Assembly: GCA_014529385.2 (NCBI GenBank)
Contig: CM043942.1
Span: forward strand, 32,859,969-32,923,968
Origin: Adiantum capillus-veneris
Lineage: Eukaryota > Streptophyta > Polypodiopsida > Polypodiales > Pteridaceae
Direction: 5' to 3'
Length of the DNA: 64,000 nt
A model generated the notes under the pieces. It made no database searches, was not told where the DNA came from, and saw only the letters and a program-made list of their open reading frames with translations. This document shows, in pieces, positions 32,134-43,210 of this stretch. How positions within the stretch are numbered: position 1 is the first letter of the stretch; every line of letters begins with the position of its first letter. The translations under genes and the position numbers were made by a program.

Positions 32134-33141
32134 CTAGAGGTGCTTTATTGACTTATTGAAAGCTTGCATATGTACAATGGGTATGGTGTTACCCAACTCT
32201 TTGGCATCTATGTACATATCTTTTTCCCTGAACCTAAAGTAGATTTTCCTTTTAGGGAATTTAACATTAGCAGCCATGCAATCAAACCATGGTGCCCCTA
32301 GGATTACATCCTCGTGCTTGAGAGGAGAGATAAAGAAGTCCTCTTTGTCCACATAGCTTTGGACATGGAGCCTCAATTTCCCAATTAAGGGAGTGACTGA
32401 AGCTTCTTGCCCCTTGAAAGCACCATCGACGGGTAGTAGGACATCTCCCGTCTCATAGGCTTGGATGCCTAGCTTGGTGGCCAACTTTGTGGATATGAAA
32501 TTATGAGTAGAACCAGGGTCAAAGAGAATAAAAGCATCATGTTCTCTTACCTTTCCCCAAGCATGGCATAGAGGAGATCCTTTGTGGTGAGCTTCCTCTT
32601 CTTGGAATTTGACCAAGGTAGCTCTAGGAGGCTCATTTCTTGTATTCTTGTGGGGGCAAGCACGATAAGCATGCCCTTGCTCCCTGCACTTGAAACAACG
32701 GTTATCTTTACGATAACGCTCAAGCTCTTCAGGAGAGAGTTTATTTTTTCCTTTATAAATTCCCTTCTCCTTAGCTTTGTTGTTGTTGGCGTTGCCTTTA
32801 GGAGACTTTTGGACATTGTCCTTCCCCTTAGGCTCATTGTTACGGTCCTTGTTCTCTGTGGGCTTAATACTTCTCTTAGTCCCTGTTTGAAAATTGATTC
32901 GTGAAGCCACCATGGTATGGTGTTGAACCGCAGATATGGTGCGTGAACTTTGGGAGTTGACATACTCCGCCATATCTTCAGTTAAGCCTGCACAAAATTG
33001 TTGTTTTTGCTCTCCAAAATCCATATGTAAGTCCCAAAACTTGTCTACATATTTGTGAATAGATTCGTAAGGAGAGAGCTTCAAGCTTCGCCATTCGAGG
33101 AGTACTTTGTCTTTGGCATCGGTAGCCAAAAACTGCTTCAT
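32134..33141 (-). pseudogene. C gag C-terminus and protease
   Basis: A 335-codon frame. It includes the Gag capsid end (LLEWRSLKLSPYESIHKYVDKFW, FCAGLTEDM), a basic Asn/Lys-rich region, the zinc knuckle CFKCREQGHAYRAC and the retropepsin motif FILFDPGSTHNFIS. The usual DSGS is changed to DPGS but the catalytic Asp is kept. The second protease landmark, DVILGAPWF, follows. The frame is intact but lacks its Gag N-terminus through a frameshift near 33150 and its RT through the deletion at 32134. Confidence 0.88.
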
Positions 33142-33152
33142 GATGGAAGCTC

Positions 33153-33994
33153 TTAAAGCTTTCCATGTTTGTGGAGCTTCACCGTTTGCCCGTAGGCTAG
33201 ACCACTATTGCCTGGCGGACTTTTGAAAATGCATAGATACATGGTGTAGCTTAGAGGACTCCGTGAAGCCCTCATCTCCAAACGCCGTATCAAATTGTAG
33301 GATGAAGGCCAAGACTTTGTCCATAGCACCAAAGGTGCCATAGTAGGTAAGGAAAGAGATGTTCTTTCCTCCCTCTTCTTGAGCTTGGACGACCTCTTCC
33401 ACACGGCATAAGATTTCCTATGGCGTCTTCTTTTTGGTGGTTCAAAAGTTGCACCGTCACTTTCTTCAGAGGAGGAAGAATTTGAGGAAGATGGAGAAGA
33501 GGGTGACCTCTTTCTCACCTTTTTCTTGCCTTGGTCTTCCTTGTCTGCACCATCACTTTCTTCATAAGAGGAAGAAGATGGAGAAGAAAGTGACCTCTTT
33601 CTCGCCTTTTTCTTCTCTTGTTTTCTGTCATCCTTCTTTGAATTATGGTGTGGAGAAGTGTGCGATGGTCTTCTCTGTTTAGGGGGTGTTGGAGAGCGTT
33701 TTCCCCACCATCTTCGTGGAGCCATCTCCGTCGAGGTGGTAGGAGACTCACTTCTTTCTCGTTCTTTTGCTGGAGGCTCCTGAGTTCTGCTTTGGGAAGG
33801 AGATGCGTCATCAAGTAGTAGATTTTTGAGCCCTTCGTATGATCCTGTTCTTCTTCCCAAATCGGAGAGAGGCCTCTTTTGGAAGTCTCACAAGGAGGCT
33901 TCCTAGGTACTCTGTCTTCATGGTGGGGAGTTTGGAGAATCCCATGAGCACGAAGCTGCCGTTGCACTTCACTTTGGAGGGATGGATTGCCCAT
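33153..33994 (-). pseudogene. C gag N-terminal part with Ser-rich/basic region
   Basis: Gag starts near 33994 (MGNPSLQSEVQRQLR). Frameshifts distribute it over three frames. The segment at about 33440-33640 encodes two copies of a unit of the type KARKRSLSSPSSSSYEESDGA, followed by a basic PPKRRRHRKSY. The capsid start (AFILQFDTAFGDEGFTESSKL) is in the frame at 33205-33402, with a stop after KSARQ. The basic/Ser-acidic region looks like a nuclear-localising or phospho-regulated extension, but this is inference. Confidence 0.75.
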
Positions 33995-34085
33995 GGATTG
34001 TTGAAGCCTAGTAACAAGGTATAATACCAACCATTTATACCTAGCTTGAGGACCTCCCTTCTTAAGCAAGAAAAGAGAAACCTTG

Positions 34086-34098
34086 TGTTCTAATACCA
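34086..34098 (-). other. Primer binding site of C
   Basis: On the minus strand TGGTATTAGAACA follows the LTR by one base. It is an initiator-Met-tRNA site with two changes from TGGTATCAGAGC. Confidence 0.8.
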
Positions 34099-34099
34099 A

Positions 34100-34800
34100 T
34101 GTAACATTTAATGGCCTAGTAACTTGTGTGTAGCGGAAAGTAGCATAAACATAGTGAGCATTTCATTAGAATAGATTCCTAATGAGCATAGCAAGAGTGC
34201 TTGGATGGAAGAGCAACAAAAGGCATAACACCTAGTTAGATAGGCATGAACAATACTTCAAAAGAGAGAGAAATTAAGCTATTGACAATAGTTGAGGACC
34301 GGATTTTCATGGAGCCGGTCCCCCCTCCAAAAGGCTTTGTATTATAGGTTTCCCCCATCAAGGGAGACATTTTACAATACAATACTTTGTGTTCCTTCAA
34401 TAACTTGTTGGTGCAATGAAGATGGAAGCTTCAAGCACCGTGCACACACTTATAAAACACAACATCAATTCCCTCACGTTTTCAGACCCAAGACCTCACA
34501 CACCTTCAAAGATTGTGAGAGCTAGCGGGGTATGAGAGTAGATTGAGAGGAACAAGGAGTATTCTTACAAGAAAGAAGTATATCTCATAATCACTCATAA
34601 TAGCTTAGTCATTAGCATGGTAGAGGAGATGAGCATGCATTGGAGCTTGGCTCTTGGTTGGATTTGCATCACAAAGCCAAGAGTTGTTGGTGTAGGCCTC
34701 CCTTCTCACAAGCTTGGATTAGATGATGAGCTTTCCATTAAAGCTTGAGAAGGAGAAAGAGTCTTATTTTCTTACCACATGAGATTGTATGAGTGTGTGT
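34100..34800 (-). mobile_element. 5' LTR of C, truncated
   Basis: Matches the first ~700 bp of the 3' LTR at 28426. After GAGTGTGTGT at 34800 the sequence switches to A-family protease. The missing part of the LTR and about 360 bp of the A5 host were lost in one deletion. Confidence 0.88.
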
Positions 34801-36564
34801 CAGCCCATGACATAAAATGCCAAATAAAATAATTTCATCACCAAAACTGAGATCATGAACTATATATCTATCATCCACAAATTTGACAACAAGACCACGT
34901 CTAGCAAGTGCAAATACACACAAAGGGTTGATCACAGGTACATAAAGTGCATCAATAAGTGTGAAAGAACTGTCATTTGTAGCTGTCAGCACAATCTTTC
35001 CAACTCCCTTGACCAGATAAGAGTCATTGTTGGCACAAGTGATTTTATTTCCATGAGGGACATCCTCGAGAGCAGTAAACAAGTCACGATGAGAGGTAAT
35101 GTTCTTTGTAGGACCACTATCAAAGTACCACACATGAGCATCTTCAACAACAATTGACATACATGCATCATGGATAGAAGGGTCATAAGTACATGCTGCA
35201 CTAAAAGCCCACTATGTATCTATATCAGCTCACAATCTCCTTTCACAGAAGACTGTATAATAGCTGCACTTGTAGTGGAACAAGATTATTTCTTCCTAGC
35301 CTCTTTTGCCTTCAATTTCGGACAGTGCTTGATCAAGTGATCATTAGCTTTACAATAATGGCAACACATCTTCTTTTTGCCTTTTGTCACCAAACTTCCT
35401 AGAGGAAGTGTTGCCAACAGAAGCATTAGGAACATGTGCCTTTCCACTCACATAAGAACCATGATGAGTGGCTACATTGCTCTTACCACTTTTTCTTTGA
35501 GCAAGCATGTTCAACTGCACGCTCCTAAGCCTTGGTTTTTCTTGAAAGTGACTCTTGCAACAACAATGTGCATAATACATCAAATTCGACAATTTCAAGA
35601 TTTCCTTGGGTCATAAGTCTCCAAGTACTAGAAAAGTATGGTAAGAATGTAGCAAAGCATCAAGAATAGTCTACACAAGGGAACTGCCAGAAATGACTTC
35701 ACCTGCAGAAATAAGTTTCTCATTGATATCCTTGATACCAACAAGGAAAATGTCCGTTTCATCTTCCTCATGTATAACATTCGACTCCAGCTCTTCACAG
35801 AGTAATGCAATGTTAGCCTCATTTGCGACTTGCGTAAAGACCAGCCATAATATCCCAAGTCTGCTTTGCAAATTTAGCTAAACAAATGTGAGGAGTAATA
35901 GTGCGCTTTATAGATAATGCAATTAATGCATGAGCCATCACATCTTTTACATCCCAATGAGCTTGCTCAACCGTAGGCAAAACAGCTTTGGTAGCAATAA
36001 TCCTGCCACCAAAATCTGCAACATCCTCAATATCGCATGTATCCACAAAACCAGGACGTACATCAATGCCTTGCACAATATTCCAAGCACCCTTTGACAC
36101 AAGAACGTGTTGCATCATGTAAGCCCGCATTGGGTAATTGTCTCCATCCAATCTTTCCTCAATAGTAAACATCTTGAACACATCTATGTTGTTGTCAGCC
36201 ATGGTGAGTGCTTGCACTTGAAGTGAAAACTGCCCCAAAAAGAGGAGAAATGAAGGGATACCAACACGTGATATATAGCACAACCTGAATAAGACTGTAA
36301 GGGACCTGCTATGCAGGAAACGACACTGATAAAAATTTTGCACAAAAAGACAAAATTGCCTGCACAACACTGCTTGTAGTGGAAATGGAGGCCGAAATTA
36401 GCCCAAATGGAAATTTTGAGCAAACCAAGCTATTGGAGCTTGCCCAAAGTATTTTTCAACCTAGTCACACTCACCAAAGCTCAGCCATCAGAGAAACTGA
36501 GTAGGCATGTGCTGGCGATGCTGTCGATTATGCCCGTGAGGATGCAACGTGCTCTGATACCAAT
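34801..36564 (-). mobile_element. Copia family A, copy A5, protease-to-leader part (minus strand)
   Basis: Resumes A5 after element C. It contains the protease with WYFDSGPTKNIT (DSGA changed to DSGP; frame 34738-35160) and the KAKEAKK region with knuckle remnants. Gag pieces follow at 35350-36202, starting MADNNIDVFKMFTIEERLDGDNYPM at 36202, then about 360 bp of leader. The primer site TGGTATCAGAGC is intact at 36551-36562 (minus strand). Gag has several frameshifts. Confidence 0.88.
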
Positions 36565-36738
36565 TGTTGGAAATAGGGTTGAAGGGAAACACACACAGCT
36601 TGGAGAAGATGAAGAAGCTCAAGGCACACAATCGAGGGTAGTATTACTTAGTGTGCAATCAAAAGATAAGTTAGCCCTAGAGTGATGGGCGTATATATAA
36701 TGCACGGGGGAAAAAACCTCCTAGTGAGCGAAAAAATG
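36565..36738 (-). mobile_element. 5' LTR of A5, inner part
   Basis: On the plus strand it begins TGTTGGAAATAGGG and carries the inverted family A LTR (CCTAGAGTGATGGGCG, GGGGGAAAAAACCTCC). It is interrupted after GCGAAAAAATG. The remaining ~55 bp are at 37863-37917. Confidence 0.9.
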
Positions 36739-37854
36739 TAATGGAATTGATATTTTGGTATTTACTGCAGCTAACAGGTGGAAAAGGCTTGATCGAGCTA
36801 GGCCTATGTGAACATATTTATATTTTATGTACATTTTATTAACAGGTGCTCTTTATGAGCTTTGGCCATTTATGACATGCCGACCAGTTTGTACTCATTT
36901 TTTAGCATTCAAGAAATCTATAAGTAAATACGTACAAGAGGGAAATGCACTCTTGCACGGGGGGAGATTGCACCCAGCTTGTGTTATTTTCCTCTCCTCT
37001 TCTCTCTTCTCTCTCGACAACATGACAAGAGAGAAGAGAGAAGTGGCAGCTATTTGGATTTGGATTTGGAATTGGTATACAATGATTTCTTGTCGTGGGA
37101 CAATATTTATGGAATTGGACCTAAGATTGATGAGAATTGATTACTGAATGATGAGTGTGACCAATGATATCCTGAATCATCAAGGTATGACATATACTGC
37201 TTATTCTAGTGGTATGGGACACTAGAATAGGTAGTATGTGGATGACCTCAGGCATAAGCAATGTTGTTTAGTTTAATAAACTTTTCTTTTACTATGTGAT
37301 GTGATATTTTGACACAGAATACTGATTATTGTTTTTGACAAGTATCATTTGCAGATTCATACTTTGCAATTGAGGACAACTGCTTTCCAATGGAGAGGTA
37401 TGTATGGAATTGATATTTTGGTATTTACTGCAGCTGACTTGTGGAAAAGGTTTGACCGAGCTAGGCCAATGTGAACGGACATATATTTTATGTACATTTT
37501 ATTAATCAAGTGCTCTTTATGAGCTTTGGCCATTTTGTACTCATTTTTGAGCATTCAAGAAATCTATAAGTAAATACGTGCAAGAGGGAAATGCACTCTT
37601 GCACAGGGGGAGATTGCACCCAACGCTTCTATTATTTTTCTCTCCTCTTCTCTCTTCTCTCTCGTCGTGCCGGCGTAGAACTCCGCTCTAAGAGGTGCGA
37701 CTGCACGTGCTCTCTCGTTCTCTATCTATCTTGTGCCGGATTTGCTATGGGTTTCCTGCGTACACGATTGTGTAGGTATGTGGATTTACTGGATTTATCA
37801 TCGATTATGTGCTATTGGTATGTTTTGCAGGGCCACTACAATCCCGTTTGTAGC
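36739..37854. mobile_element. Insert E of unknown class in the A5 LTR
   Basis: A 1116 bp segment splits the A5 LTR and is flanked by AAAAAATG on both sides (36731-36738, 37855-37862), suggesting an 8 bp target duplication. Its first ~275 bp recur at about 37399-37665 (shared words TTGATATTTTGGTATTTACTGCAG, GTGCTCTTTATGAGCTTTGGC and TGCACTCTTGCAC). Short exon-like segments lie between TTTGCAG or ACTGCAG and GTATGT. The right end holds a small hairpin (CTACAA/TTTGTAG). No transposase or terminal inverted repeat is visible. It could be a non-autonomous DNA transposon carrying gene fragments. Confidence 0.6.
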
Positions 37855-37862
37855 AAAAAATG

Positions 37863-37917
37863 CCCCGACAGTCCTAAGTGTGTTCACACACATCACTACC
37901 ACATATGTAGGATAACA
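37863..37917 (-). mobile_element. 5' LTR of A5, outer end
   Basis: CCCCGACAGTCC, GTGTTCACACACATCACTACC and GGATAACA complete the A-family LTR begun at 36565. The next five bases, AGATA, are a TSD candidate that cannot be verified because the 3' end of A5 is lost. Confidence 0.88.
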
Positions 37918-39750
37918 AGATATTTTTTCTACTCTTTGTCTTCTATATCTATGATTATCTCTCTTCCTCTTATGTTAGTCTATCTAGTTGTATGCACCTC
38001 TAATAGAAATTTAATAAAATCTCCACAAGCCTGTAACAACTCATAAAATCAAGCTACACATCACTATCTTGATCCACCTTCCTTCTCTCTGCTCTCTCTC
38101 TCTCTCTCTCTCTCTCTAGAACTCCAAATAACAATCTTGCAAAAATATATTTCCATTACATCACAATAAATAATGTGGCCGTCCACATTCGCTTACAAAA
38201 ATCTCACAAATTACATCTTGCTGGGTTCAGGTAGACATTCCTACTCTATGGCATGGGTTGGCGATTCTAACTCTACGATACTTAGCTTTGGGCCAACCAT
38301 CCCCTGTCACATGATCCGAGTCAATCACTGTCTCTTTCCAGACTCCTACATCTCTCTGAGACGTATGGCTTGCAGATCCAAGATGAGATGAAGTTTGTTC
38401 ACGTGTTCCTCGCTGTCTTCAAAACTTGTAACCATTCGACCCATTTAAATCCCTAGCAGTGCCACTGCCCAAGAGTCTCCCTCGTACTGCACCACAACGT
38501 TTAACCTTATTTAGGAAGTAAATCATGCTTCACACTCCACTTCCAAATGACCAGGAAAAAGGGTATTTAAGGAGGAATTATAAAACATGGAGGGTGATTG
38601 AGGTAAAGAAAATCACACAAAAACAATGGATTCTATTCCCTAATTATTAGTGCATGCATCCGTAATACACCCACATACATGCATGCTTAGCTAATCCTAG
38701 ATGTCCCTTTATATGCTTATTTTTCATATAGATAGACATAAAACTAACGCTTAACCCTGTATTCTTTTGATGATATAAACAACAGAGGTTTACCTAATGG
38801 TTAATTACCTTGCGGTTAAGAAATCTCCGACCAAAATAGTACTAGGATGGGTGACCTCTCGAGAAGTTTTGACTTTTGGTAAATGGTTGTCCCTTGCATG
38901 TAGCAAACAATGCCAACGACGCCTTTGTAGTCTCATTGACAAGTATTCCAAGGACTATGCCTTGGTTGCCGACTTCGTCGCCTTGGAGGGAGTCGAGGAG
39001 AGGGAAGGTGGAATGAATTGGTCATTTCTGAAAGCTATTCCATGTCGGATTATTAGAGTTATTCATATAAGATTAGGCAAGAAGACTATAGATAGAAGGT
39101 CAGACAAAGACTAAACTAAAATGGAGACAATAGACTAATAATGGAACTGGAATATATATTCAGAGAAGAGTACAGCTGGTATCAAGTACAATAGTGAGAG
39201 CCAAGTAACGCTCTAAGCTAATGCCAAAAGAGTACAAAGCATAAACTAAACTCAAGAATGACTAGTGACAACAATAGATCCCCATGGCACAATAGATCTC
39301 GCAAAATGAGTAATGGGCCCTATTCATAGGTGTCAAACTGAGCCTCTGATTGACTACTCTACTGTAATTGAGCTTAGTAATTACCAGTTGCTACTACTCA
39401 TCTGATTCTTGGCTGGGGTCTATTTCCAATGTCTACATTTCCTTCCTCCCCTTCTTTGAATTTGGGATTATTTCCAAAATTTCAAGTGTGAAAATGATGA
39501 TATCTACCTCGTTCCTTTGCAATCGATTGCAAGGCATTTTGAGTGCACCGTACTTCCTGCCATTTGAGGTTGGTCTTCTCAGATCTCTACGCTTGCGCAT
39601 TGGCTTGCATATGTGGACACTTTATGGGGTGTCATCATTTCCTTTTATTTGGAGCCTTCTTTCTTGCGGGTTTTGGAATATACTAAGGTGGAGCGTGAAT
39701 TGCTAGAGGTTGACCCATAGCTTGAGCACTGGTGGTATCAACATTCTCCT
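37918..39750. other. Gene-free stretch apart from a 5S-like segment
   Basis: AT-rich sequence with a (CT)n tract at about 38089-38117. Open frames are short and unrecognised. The only landmark is the 5S-rRNA-like segment at 38809-38880. Confidence 0.6.
38809..38880 (+). repeat. 5S rRNA-derived segment (3' half)
   Basis: TGCGGTTAAG, then AGTACTAGGATGGGTGACCT and GAGAAGTTTT, match in order the second half of plant 5S rRNA, including the pol III internal C box. The 5' half of the gene and the A box are not conserved, so it is not a functional 5S gene. Cassandra-type TRIM retrotransposons carry such 5S segments in their LTRs, and 5S-derived SINEs exist. No second LTR copy or poly(A) tail is visible to decide between them. 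Confidence 0.7.
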
Positions 39751-40095
39751 TCTCAACCACTAAAAAAAGAGCTTCCTCTTTGATTTTCTCCTTGTAATCA
39801 GTCATCATCTCCATTTTTGTATGGCATCAAAGAATTCCACATCTTTGTATCAACATTATACAAGGTACACCTTCCCCTAGTTAGTTTGGCTCTTACCAAT
39901 TTGTGACAAATTGATACAATGTGAATCCATCCCTTTAGTAATGGCTAATTTGACTTCATCCTTGCCTCAAACAAAACCTTAGCCATCTCTTTGAAATGTG
40001 GCTTTAATGCCTCTTTACTCACTAGCTCCTTTTTTGGGATTTTGGAAGCTTCAAGTGATAGCTGAAGGACCAGCTCATTTGTCAAATAAGAAATC

Positions 40096-41120
40096 TTGAC
40101 TTTTGTGGATACATGCATCACAACAAACAAGGACATTTTGGATGAAAATTTGCAAACAGTGCAAATTCTCTCCCATTGTAAAATATGCAAGAAACACAAA
40201 ACATCATGTCTCTTTAATTTTCCTCGTCCACCCACAAGAAAAACTGCAATCTTGTCTCCAATGGTAGGCAACAACTCAAAGAAGAAGATGTTGATGGCAA
40301 GTAAAAATTGCATTGACGAGCAACTGCTTCTCTTGGGATGCAACTCTAACCCTTCTTTTGATGCTTGGTTAAATGTTTTGTCAATGGATGATGAGCTCTA
40401 CATAGAATCACTCTCAATTGCAATGACAAAGCTAATCCTCTTGCTAAAGAGAGGGCCAAAAGGCATTTACAACAACAACAAATCCTTATGTTCTTTGTGG
40501 GATGGAAACATCGACATTCAATTTACATTCAATGGTCATGGTGCAACTTCCTATTGCACATCTTACATGACAAAGCATGACTCCTCCTCAAGCAAGGCAA
40601 TCAAACAAATACTTGATACTTGAAAAAAAAAAGAATCTATGCATATTAGAGCGGTCAAAGAAAATTGGGAATGCTTTGATCAATGCACGAGTAATCACGT
40701 CGCAACAAGCTGCCTACATTGCATTTTCTTTGCCTCTTCATAGTGAAAGCCGATAATTTATCTTCATCAATGTTGATTTTGCAAATCAAAGAACTTCTTT
40801 GCTAAAAAGAAGAGCTATGCTAGACTACTTGCATCTCGAGGATACAAATATTTTCTTAATGACCTTGTGAAAAATTATAGTGGAAAATTATACACATCAT
40901 CCAACTAACTACTTGGCTGAGTTTGCAAGGAACTTCTCGCAAGTGTCACAAAGCCTCGGGTGACAAAAATTTAGTCTTACCAAGGATGTTGAAAGACATT
41001 ACCATGACATGTGCCTATTATCATCTTGGAAAATGCTTATATTGCCCAACGAGGAGTACCACACACATGTTGCGAGCTTGAATACAGAGCAATGTTCACT
41101 CTACAATGACGTCATGATAA
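40096..41120 (+). pseudogene. Helentron Rep / Helitron helicase-like region
   Basis: The open part 40096-40623 encodes HCKICKKHKTSCLFNFPRPPTRKT, a Cys/His cluster followed by the F-x-F-P-x-P motif of Helitron proteins. WDGNIDIQFTFNGHGATSYCTSYMTKH follows, matching the conserved D-I-Q...Y-C-x-x-Y-x-x-K block. After stops, 40640-40730 has IGNALINARVITSQQAAY and SLPLHS, also conserved in Helitrons. The catalytic HUH motif of Rep should lie upstream and was not found, so the N-terminus is missing or unrecognisable. Confidence 0.8.
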
Positions 41121-41149
41121 GAAGACTTTGCAACCGAGTGAGTCAATCC

Positions 41150-42470
41150 ACTTATTCTTACTAGGGGGTGCACTCACTGGGAAGACATTCACACTGTAGG
41201 CTATTGTCCAAGCTCTCGCATGCCACTATAGCCTCTTGCTTGATAGCGATGTTGAGTTTCCCACAACATTGCTAATGTCCTACACATGCAAGGTGGCCTT
41301 CAATCTAGGAGGAGCTACAATTTACTCAGCATTGCGTTTGCCCTTGTTTTGCAACCAAACACAAACCTCACCTCAAAAACTTTCTGCGAGCTCAAGCAAC
41401 ACTATAAGAGCATGAAGCTAGTTGTTTTTTATGAAAATTACTTGATAGGGAATACATTGTTGTGTGTCATAGGTACAAGATTGAGAGCTATAAAGCATAA
41501 CCACATGAAACCGTTTGGTGTCTTAGATGTTATCTTTTGTGGAGATTTATGTCAAGCAAGTCCAATTCGAGATAGATGAGTATTTAGTGAGCTGCAAGAC
41601 ACTTTGGCGCTACTTGCACAATCGTTCTGCCACATTCACATTAAATACCATGAGCTGAAAACAACAGTACCCCAAATAGACAAACATGGAGATTCTGAAT
41701 CGAATACGAAAATGGAGAGCACAAAATCGCAAGATTTGGCCCGCATTGAAAACAATTTTACTAACAAGCCTCTCGATGTGATCGCAACACCTCATCTATT
41801 CTTCACGAACAACCATAATTGTTCTATTTTTGAGGCACTCCTTGGTCAACCGTACATCGTGCACGCTCAAGATACCGTCCACAAAACATGCTCGAAGAAC
41901 GTTAAAATCCCAAATGACCCTCAAATGACTGGAGGTTTGGCCACTCTTCTTGAGGTAAAGACGGGCATGATAATTGAGATTTGTGCAAGCAACATTGACA
42001 TCATTAGATGGCCTCGTGAATGGTGCAAATGGAATTCTAAAACATTTGACACAACATCCCATCCATATGTTGTAGGGGTTAATTTTTTCCATGGTATAGT
42101 AAGTCAAAAGCAACGAGTTGCAAATGCAAGACCATATCGAGGTGATGTTGGCCAATCATGGACACCAATTTTCCAAACAACAAAAGACTTCCAAGTTGGT
42201 GAAAATCTGTTGAACAGATCTTCAAGGACACAACTACCAATTCAAGCCACAAATGCATGCACGATTCATAGGTAACAAGGCTTGACTATGGAAACAATGG
42301 CTTTTGATCCTACGAGAATTGCTGTCCATGGTTAGTCCACACCCCATTGCGTGTCGGAGACATTGGAAGTCTCCATATTCTTAAGCCATTGTCGACAAAC
42401 AAATTAAGGTTGACAATGTTGTATTGGAGGAGCTTGAGAGACTCCACTCAACTGCAAAATGGAAATATTT
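41150..42470 (+). pseudogene. Helentron Pif1-type helicase
   Basis: The ATP-binding Walker A motif is at 41164-41187 (GGALTGKT for GGAGTGKT), followed by a TAG. Then come LGGATIYSALRLPL and DVIFCGDLCQ (Walker B plus the Q motif) at 41526-41555. The open frame 41604-42275 has NKPLDVIATPHLFFTNNHNCSIFE and GMIIEICASNIDI, and ends near the Pif1 motif PIQATNACTIHR. Reading continues after a stop with LTMETMAFDPTRIAVHG. It unwinds DNA during rolling-circle transposition by family knowledge. It is inactivated here. Confidence 0.82.
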
Positions 42471-42479
42471 GTGCACCCC

Positions 42480-43140
42480 TCCCTCATCGTTCAAGGATAC
42501 TCATCTCATCATTCAAAAATTGAACATTGTTTCTATCCAAAAATACATTCAACACATCAAATGAGGCCCAAAATTTGTATCATCAAATATCATGTGCTTC
42601 CAAGAAACAAGACAATCAACCAATGCAAACTTGCTTGCACGAGATTTTTGCCACATCCACCACAACAATGGCTTTGGGTTGTTCATATATTACAAAGCTT
42701 CTCTCAAATTGCACTCGCACAAACATTCTGATCTCTTGGTCTCGAGATGGTGGAATGCTTCTTGGCCATCCATGAGTGCACACATCTGCATCTCATCATT
42801 GTGTACAAGTCGCCCAAAACACTTGCACTCTCCTTGCTAGCACACTTGGATGCATTGACAAGAACAAATCACCAACATCGTGAGCATCATCCTTGGCGAC
42901 TTTAACATTGACATTGATGAAGCAAATATCCATTATAGAGCATTACAAGCTATGCTCCATCCAAGACAGTACAACCAAATGATCTACGAAACGACAACAA
43001 TCTGTAATTCAAAGCTAGATCACATTTGTCTCAAGAATTGCCCGCCTAACTTGAAATTTGAAACAAGTTATTGTTTTTGGTCTGATCACTACTCTTCAAC
43101 ACATGTCTTCCTCCCAAAATGTCTTGAAGTGTATATTCCA
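42480..43140 (+). pseudogene. Helentron endonuclease (EEP/AP-endonuclease-like) domain
   Basis: It follows the helicase directly. Recognisable blocks are NIMCFQETRQS (the catalytic Q-E-T), IILGDFNIDID at about 42883-42915 (G-D-F-N), LDHICLKN and SDHYSSTH at about 43082-43105 (the S-D-H motif). All four are landmarks of endonuclease/exonuclease/phosphatase enzymes. Pieces lie in different frames with stops. Such a domain fused after Pif1 is known from Helentrons and is thought to act in DNA cleavage. Confidence 0.78.
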
Positions 43141-43210
43141 TCGTGCTGTGGCCTCCCCCCTCCCCCCACTCTTCCGCCTTGGAGGGACTTTGCATCGCCT
43201 ACCTACCCCA

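Larger units (their letters stand above)
28426..34800 (-). mobile_element. Ty3/Gypsy element C (minus strand, internally deleted)
   Basis: Read from high to low coordinates: truncated 5' LTR, primer site, gag, protease, RT remnant, RNase H end, integrase, chromodomain-like tail, 3' non-coding region and 3' LTR. It was inserted in the integrase region of A-family copy A5. The left TSD candidate is GCATG (28421-28425). The right TSD cannot be checked because the 5' LTR end is deleted. Two internal deletions removed most of RT and the RNase H core, so the element cannot move by itself. Confidence 0.9.

Noticed and set aside
37591-38046. 151-codon plus-strand frame with a hydrophobic C-terminus
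   Set aside because: It spans insert E, the end of the A5 LTR and flanking DNA, so it cannot be an evolved gene.
38809-38880. Functional 5S rRNA gene
   Set aside because: The 5' half and A box are missing or diverged, and no terminator T run is placed correctly.
39945-40343. 132-codon minus-strand frame
   Set aside because: It is antisense to the conserved Helitron Rep blocks, which carry the protein similarity.
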